Below, one piece after another: positions 63,147 to 64,000 of a stretch of 64,000 bases of DNA (the stretch's first letter is position 1; each line of letters opens with the position of its first letter). The notes below the pieces were generated by a model, which was given only the letters and a program-made list of their open reading frames with translations, made no database searches and was not told the DNA's origin. The stretch covers positions 218,507,323 to 218,571,322 of the forward strand of contig CM053140.1 in the NCBI GenBank assembly GCA_028571685.1, given 5' to 3'. A program made the translations under genes and the position numbers. Source of the stretch: Heterohyrax brucei. Lineage: Eukaryota; Chordata; Mammalia; Hyracoidea; Procaviidae.

Positions 63147-63304
63147 GGAAACCCCAGTAGCATAAGTGGGTAAGTGCTACAGCTGCTGACCAAGAGGCAA
63201 GCAGTTCAAATCCTTGACCACCCCTTGGAAACTCAAGGAAGCAGTTTCATTCTGTCCTATTGCACTGCTATGAATCAGAATCAACTTGACAGCAACGGGT
63301 TTTT
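63147..63304 (+). mobile_element. AfroSINE
   Basis: GGAAACCCCAGTAGCATAAG, CTGCTGACCAAGAGGC, TCAACTTGACAGCAACGGG. It lies 28 bp from the previous one in the same orientation. Confidence 0.9.
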
Positions 63305-63636
63305 GCTCTCTAGAGGAGAGACATCATTCCTTTGGGGACAAAGGCTGCTTCCACAAAGCTTGGAAGCTGTACCTTACATGCATGAAAAAACATAAGCAAC
63401 CACTAATTTGCCCTAGGTGAAACCCAGAAGGAAGCTCAAACCTGTTGACTCAGCTCCCAATCAAACAGACTGAGTGGGTGGCATCAATAAAGAAGTGTCA
63501 CTCAAATCCTTCCCTGGCAATATCTGCCAGGCCGTCTTAGAGATACAGGTGGGCCCAGATCCACTCATTGCTAAGTGAATTCTCCTGGCTACAAAACACT
63601 TCATCGCTAGGACTATCATCTCGCTGGATAATATAA
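63305..63636. other. UCK2 intron 1, unique part
   Basis: Nothing recognised. Confidence 0.4.
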
Positions 63637-63838
63637 AAGGAGTCCCTGTATGATGCTAACAGCTAATGCAGTAACCAAAAGGCTGGTGGGGCAAATCTAT
63701 CAAAGCTCCTCAAAAGAAAGCTCTAGCGATATACCTTCAAAATACCAATCACTGAGTATAAATCCTGTGGGGCACAGTTCTACTCTGACACACATGGGGT
63801 TGCCATGAGTCTGAACAGACTCTGTGGTAAACGACTGG
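63637..63838 (+). mobile_element. AfroSINE, second subtype
   Basis: GGAGTCCCTGTATGATGCTAAC, TGGGGCACAGTTCTACTCTG, CACACATGGGGTTGCCATG; tail ACTCTGTGGTAAACGACTGG. Confidence 0.85.
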
Positions 63839-64000
63839 TCGGATACTAAAAAGGAGGTACAGGTCAATCTAGCAATCCTGGCTTTTATCCCCAATTCTCA
63901 GTAGAATTTTGAAACCTGGAAGGCTCACACAAATGTTTGTTAAACAGAAATGTCATAAATGTTATATTTTCTTCATACCCAGAATTTCAAAGTTATAATT

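Noticed and set aside
1-64000. CRISPR arrays, operons, tRNA or rRNA genes, prophage-like modules
   Set aside because: None seen. The tRNA-like signals are SINE heads without a complete cloverleaf, and the tandem repeats have no CRISPR-like repeat and spacer pattern.
61066-64000. A search for UCK2 exon 1 near the right edge
   Set aside because: No reading of MAGDSEQ or GGTASGK, and no CpG-rich promoter-like block; the exon must lie further upstream.

Overview
This is a mammalian nuclear DNA window from an afrotherian, most likely an elephant or a close paenungulate. Two signs support this. About two dozen tRNA-headed SINEs carry the typical AfroSINE body and end in a copy of the RTE 3' tail. 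They sit among RTE-clade (RTE1/BovB-like) LINEs and L1s with the long 3'UTRs I associate with elephants. No bacterial or viral gene organisation is present.

The only host gene I can support is UCK2 (uridine-cytidine kinase 2), on the minus strand. Six coding exons read in phase: 43148-43307, 34019-34115, 26309-26451, 14387-14484, 12534-12582 and 10155-10294. Every junction is GT-AG. Together they give 228 residues plus a stop, which equals human UCK2 residues 34-261 as I remember them, with no indel. The first coding exon (about 33 residues, holding most of the P-loop) is not in the window, so 43308-64000 is part of a very long intron 1. The region from the stop at 10155 down to about 6340 is low in repeats and could be a long 3'UTR ending at a canonical AATAAA signal.

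Layout. 1-6340: 3' flank, with a degenerate ~300-bp tandem array, three solo MaLR-type LTRs, an RTE with an inverted 5' part and SINEs. 6340-10294: putative 3'UTR and last exon. 10295-14484: introns 6 and 5 with SINEs and a local duplication. 14485-26308: intron 4, with a four-part nest of L1 and Tigger-like elements at 17.3-22.4 kb. 26452-34018: intron 3, with old L1, MER5, L2 and a complete-ended mariner. 34116-43147: intron 2, almost filled by an L1 that landed inside a SINE and was later hit by another L1. 43308-64000: intron 1, with a second internally deleted L1, an L1/RTE/LTR nest, an L1-in-L1-in-L1 nest and two L1 tails sharing one target site.

I see no previously undescribed gene system. 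What is unusual is structural: nested insertions whose order can be read, two L1s that each lost the middle of ORF2, an L1 5' end inserted without its 3' end, and a U-rich run next to the exon 5 splice donor. Repeat family names come from memory of consensus sequences; I could not run a search.
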